NCBI GenBank assembly: GCA_000746705.1
Contig: JOTC01000014.1
Location: forward strand, 1 to 8,580
Direction: 5' to 3'
Length of the DNA stretch: 8,580 bases
Origin: Marine Group I thaumarchaeote SCGC AAA799-O18
GTDB taxonomy: Archaea > Thermoproteota > Nitrososphaeria > Nitrososphaerales > Nitrosopumilaceae
Below are positions 6,622 to 8,580 of this stretch, piece after piece. Both the position numbers and the translations under genes were made by a program. The first letter of the stretch is position 1. Each line of letters starts with the position of its first letter. The notes below the pieces were generated by a model. It saw only the letters and a list, made by a program, of their open reading frames with translations. It was not told the DNA's origin and made no database searches.

Positions 6622-7476
6622 TTACTTTTTTGATGAATAAACCTTCTTTTTAGTCACTACTTTTGCTTTGGTATCTTTTGATTTTTTGATATGCTTCTTA
6701 TCAAAGAATGACTTCCTTGCATAAGCAAGATATGTTGTATGTCCGATTCCTCGAAAAGAATGTCTTGTCTTTCCTTCACGTGCTTCAATATGACGAAGAA
6801 TTTGTTCAGTACATTCAATGTCAGAAAATTCATTTTGTACCAAAACATGAACTAATTTTTCGAGTTGGTTCATGGTAGGACAGATTGCTACGAACCCACC
6901 ACTGCCTTTTAGCATCTTTCGTGCCTGTGGAACCACATTCCAAGAATCACCTAAATCAACAACAACTAGATCAACTTCTGAATGCGGTAATTTTTTTACT
7001 TTCTTAAAATCAGATTCATTCATAGTAATGTATTTTGACATGCCAGCTTTTTTGATATTTTTTTCAGCTATTTTCATAAATTTAGGTTCAACATCGTATG
7101 TGTATACATGACCGCGTGGCTTTACTATCCCAGCTAAAAATGATGTTAATGAACCACTTCCTGTTCCAATCTCAACAACTTTTTGGCCACTGGTAAGACC
7201 TGTTCTAGCAACTATGTATCCCAAATCTTTTGGATAAACTATCTGAGTGCCGTGTTGTATCTTCATTACAAAGTCATGGATGGTTGGTTCAAAAAGATAA
7301 ACATACTTGTCCTTGTTTGTGACAAGTCTAGAACCATATTCCCTGCCTATTGCATCACTATGCTTGATGACTCCGATGTGAGTGTGTAGTTGCTCATTTT
7401 TTGAAATTTTAGCCAGCCATTTTTTTGAATCATTATAAAAGAACAAAACATAGTTGTTCTGCTTTATTTTTGTCAT
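6622..7476 (-). CDS. trmI: tRNA (adenine-N1)-methyltransferase TrmI (GCD14 family, m1A57/58)
   Basis: This enzyme uses S-adenosylmethionine to methylate N1 of A58, and in some archaea also A57, in the T loop of tRNA, stabilising the fold. The 284-residue protein has the short N-terminal beta domain (IGVIKHSDAIGREYGS, 34-49) and EPTIHDFV. It also has the hallmark QIVYPKDLGYI (78-88), SAM motif I VEIGTGSGSLT (101-111), an acidic ribose-binding position at D128 (YTYDVEP) and a closing GHTTYLAYARK (245-255). The usual DxPxPW loop reads DLGDSW (174-179). Residues 260-284 form a tail with 12 Lys in 25 residues, probably for RNA contact. The start ATG has a TATA-like box 26 bases upstream and no Shine-Dalgarno, so it may be leaderless. 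It follows argS by 39 bases, linking tRNA charging and tRNA modification. Confidence 0.93.
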   Translation of the reverse strand: MTKIKQNNYVLFFYNDSKKWLAKISKNEQLHTHIGVIKHSDAIGREYGSRLVTNKDKYVYLFEPTIHDFVMKIQHGTQIVYPKDLGYIVARTGLTSGQKVVEIGTGSGSLTSFLAGIVKPRGHVYTYDVEPKFMKIAEKNIKKAGMSKYITMNESDFKKVKKLPHSEVDLVVVDLGDSWNVVPQARKMLKGSGGFVAICPTMNQLEKLVHVLVQNEFSDIECTEQILRHIEAREGKTRHSFRGIGHTTYLAYARKSFFDKKHIKKSKDTKAKVVTKKKVYSSKK

Positions 7477-7497
7477 AAGGTTAGATACTCAATTTGG

Positions 7498-7506
7498 TTA
7501 TATGTA
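7498..7506 (-). promoter_or_regulatory. TATA-like box upstream of trmI
   Basis: Minus-strand TACATATAA lies in the 39-base gap between the argS stop and trmI. Its TATAT core is centred about 26 bases before the trmI ATG at 7476, the expected archaeal TATA-to-start distance for a leaderless mRNA. It is the best TATA match of the four gaps in the window and may drive a trmI-nnrD-M20 transcript independent of argS. Confidence 0.45.
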
Positions 7507-7515
7507 ATAATCTAT

Positions 7516-8580
7516 CTACATGCGCTGTGGCACCGTAATGCCTAACAAATCTAGAGCCTTTTCCAAAGTTAATCCGAATGATAATACTAAACATAATCTG
7601 GCATTAACTAATTCTGGTGTTTCAGCTTTCAAAACTTTAACATGTTCATAAAATGAGGAAAATGTAACAGCTAAACCATAACAATATTTGGCAATAACTT
7701 TTGGAGAATAATTTTTGGCCGCATCATTAACAAAAATCTCAAACATTCCAATCTGTTTGATAAGATTTAGATCGTGTTCAGTGTTCAATTGATCAAATGA
7801 TGCATTAAAATCTGGTTTTTTATTTGATTTTTCTAATATTCTAGCAGCTCTAACGCATGAATATTGAATGTAACTACAAGTATCTCCCTCAAGCTTTAGT
7901 GATGTATTGATATCAAAAGTTATAATTTTATCAAGATCAGGTTTAACCAATTCATATCTTATAGTTCCGTTAGCAACGTTATGTGCAATCTCATTGAGTG
8001 ACGCATCATCTAGGCTGATATTCCTTTCTTTTGATTCAAGATAAATGCGTTTTTCAAGTTTTTCAATAATTTCGTCCGCATTAACGTAAAGACCTTTTCT
8101 ACCTGACATCTGTACCTCCCTGCCATCGGTTTTATTACCAAGAAGTTTTGCAGTTTCAGAGCTTAGTGTAACTGCCTCATAACCAAGATGAACATAAGAA
8201 CTCTCTGGACTAAATTTTGACATAATATCAGTAACAATTTTTTGAAGGTTAGCTTGTCTATTATCAATAACTGTTATGACCTTGTTAGCAGCAAAAGATT
8301 GCTTTGGTATCTGTGCTTCATCAAGCGTTGTTTCATACAATACTTTGCCATTTGACTGCGCAGTATATTTTGAATAATTGAATGGGTCATTTAATACACC
8401 AAGTTTCCAAGCTGCGTATGGTATGTCCTTTGCAACATATGTGGCAACTCCATTACTTCTAACAAGTATTTTATCATCTTCATTTTCAATTGGCAATATC
8501 CAGCAACCCGCATTATCACCCTCATCTTGAAAGCGTGTAAGGTTCTCAGATTTCATTCTCTCGAATACTTTTTCCCAGAG
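7516..8580 (-). CDS. argS: arginyl-tRNA synthetase, C-terminal 354 residues (partial)
   Basis: This class I synthetase charges tRNA-Arg with arginine. Only the C-terminal part is in the window; the frame is open to the last base, and the ATG at 8556 is internal (preceded by LWEKVFER). Visible features, numbered from the edge, are the end of the catalytic domain with SNGVATYVAKDIPYAAWKLG (43-62) and the KMSKS-equivalent loop MSGRKG (158-163, bases 8092-8109), which is the form often seen in ArgRS. The DALR-type anticodon-binding domain follows from about 235, opening with SYIQYSCVRAARIL and closing with the typical LLGITVPQRM. The HIGH motif and N-terminal Add-1 domain lie outside. It is the first visible gene of the minus-strand cluster; its promoter cannot be seen. 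There is no sign of frameshift or decay. Confidence 0.97.
   Translation of the reverse strand, partial: LWEKVFERMKSENLTRFQDEGDNAGCWILPIENEDDKILVRSNGVATYVAKDIPYAAWKLGVLNDPFNYSKYTAQSNGKVLYETTLDEAQIPKQSFAANKVITVIDNRQANLQKIVTDIMSKFSPESSYVHLGYEAVTLSSETAKLLGNKTDGREVQMSGRKGLYVNADEIIEKLEKRIYLESKERNISLDDASLNEIAHNVANGTIRYELVKPDLDKIITFDINTSLKLEGDTCSYIQYSCVRAARILEKSNKKPDFNASFDQLNTEHDLNLIKQIGMFEIFVNDAAKNYSPKVIAKYCYGLAVTFSSFYEHVKVLKAETPELVNARLCLVLSFGLTLEKALDLLGITVPQRM

Noticed and set aside
8554..8556. ATG as the start of an arginyl-tRNA synthetase-like protein
   Set aside because: The frame continues upstream to the window edge with family-like sequence (LWEKVFER), so this Met is internal to a full-length gene.
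1..8580. Mobile elements, CRISPR arrays, tRNA/rRNA genes and riboswitches
   Set aside because: I saw no inverted or direct repeat families, cloverleaf-like segments, conserved rRNA stretches or gaps large enough to hold them. The longest non-coding gap is about 100 bases.

Overview
The window reads as a piece of an AT-rich archaeal chromosome, most likely from a marine ammonia-oxidising thaumarchaeon (Nitrosopumilales or Marine Group I). The archaeal signs are a 20S proteasome beta subunit of the crenarchaeal/thaumarchaeal PsmB1 type, an archaeal PUA-domain (Tma20/MCTS1-like) protein and a GCD14-type tRNA m1A methyltransferase. Almost every gene start lacks a Shine-Dalgarno site and instead has a TATA-like element about 25-27 nt upstream. 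The lineage is inferred from protein resemblance and gene order, not from a marker RNA.

Layout: two gene clusters face each other tail to tail. The plus-strand half starts with the last 40 codons of an unidentified gene (2-124). It continues with a double-domain ThyX-type protein (224-1840), methionine-R-sulfoxide reductase MsrB (1833-2231), homoserine dehydrogenase (2257-3267) and a PUA-domain RNA-binding protein (3264-3740). The minus-strand half, in transcription order, is the C-terminal part of arginyl-tRNA synthetase (8580-7516, cut by the window edge), TrmI (7476-6622), NAD(P)H-hydrate dehydratase (6612-5752), an M20 metallopeptidase (5755-4394) and proteasome beta (4336-3737). The two clusters share 4 bp at 3737-3740, so their stop codons overlap.

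The genes are housekeeping: nucleotide, methionine-repair and Asp-family amino-acid metabolism on one side; tRNA charging and modification, cofactor repair, peptide hydrolysis and protein turnover on the other. There is no stable RNA gene, mobile element, CRISPR array, repeat family or clear sign of recent transfer. Coding density is very high, and no gene-free stretch exceeds 100 bases.

The points worth a second look are at residue level. The ThyX-type protein splits the canonical ThyX signature between its two halves. The proteasome beta subunit has Ala where the catalytic Thr1 should be. MsrB lacks the usual resolving cysteine but has another near its N-terminus. The TATA-to-start spacing at four starts points to leaderless transcripts. 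No wholly new system is evident.
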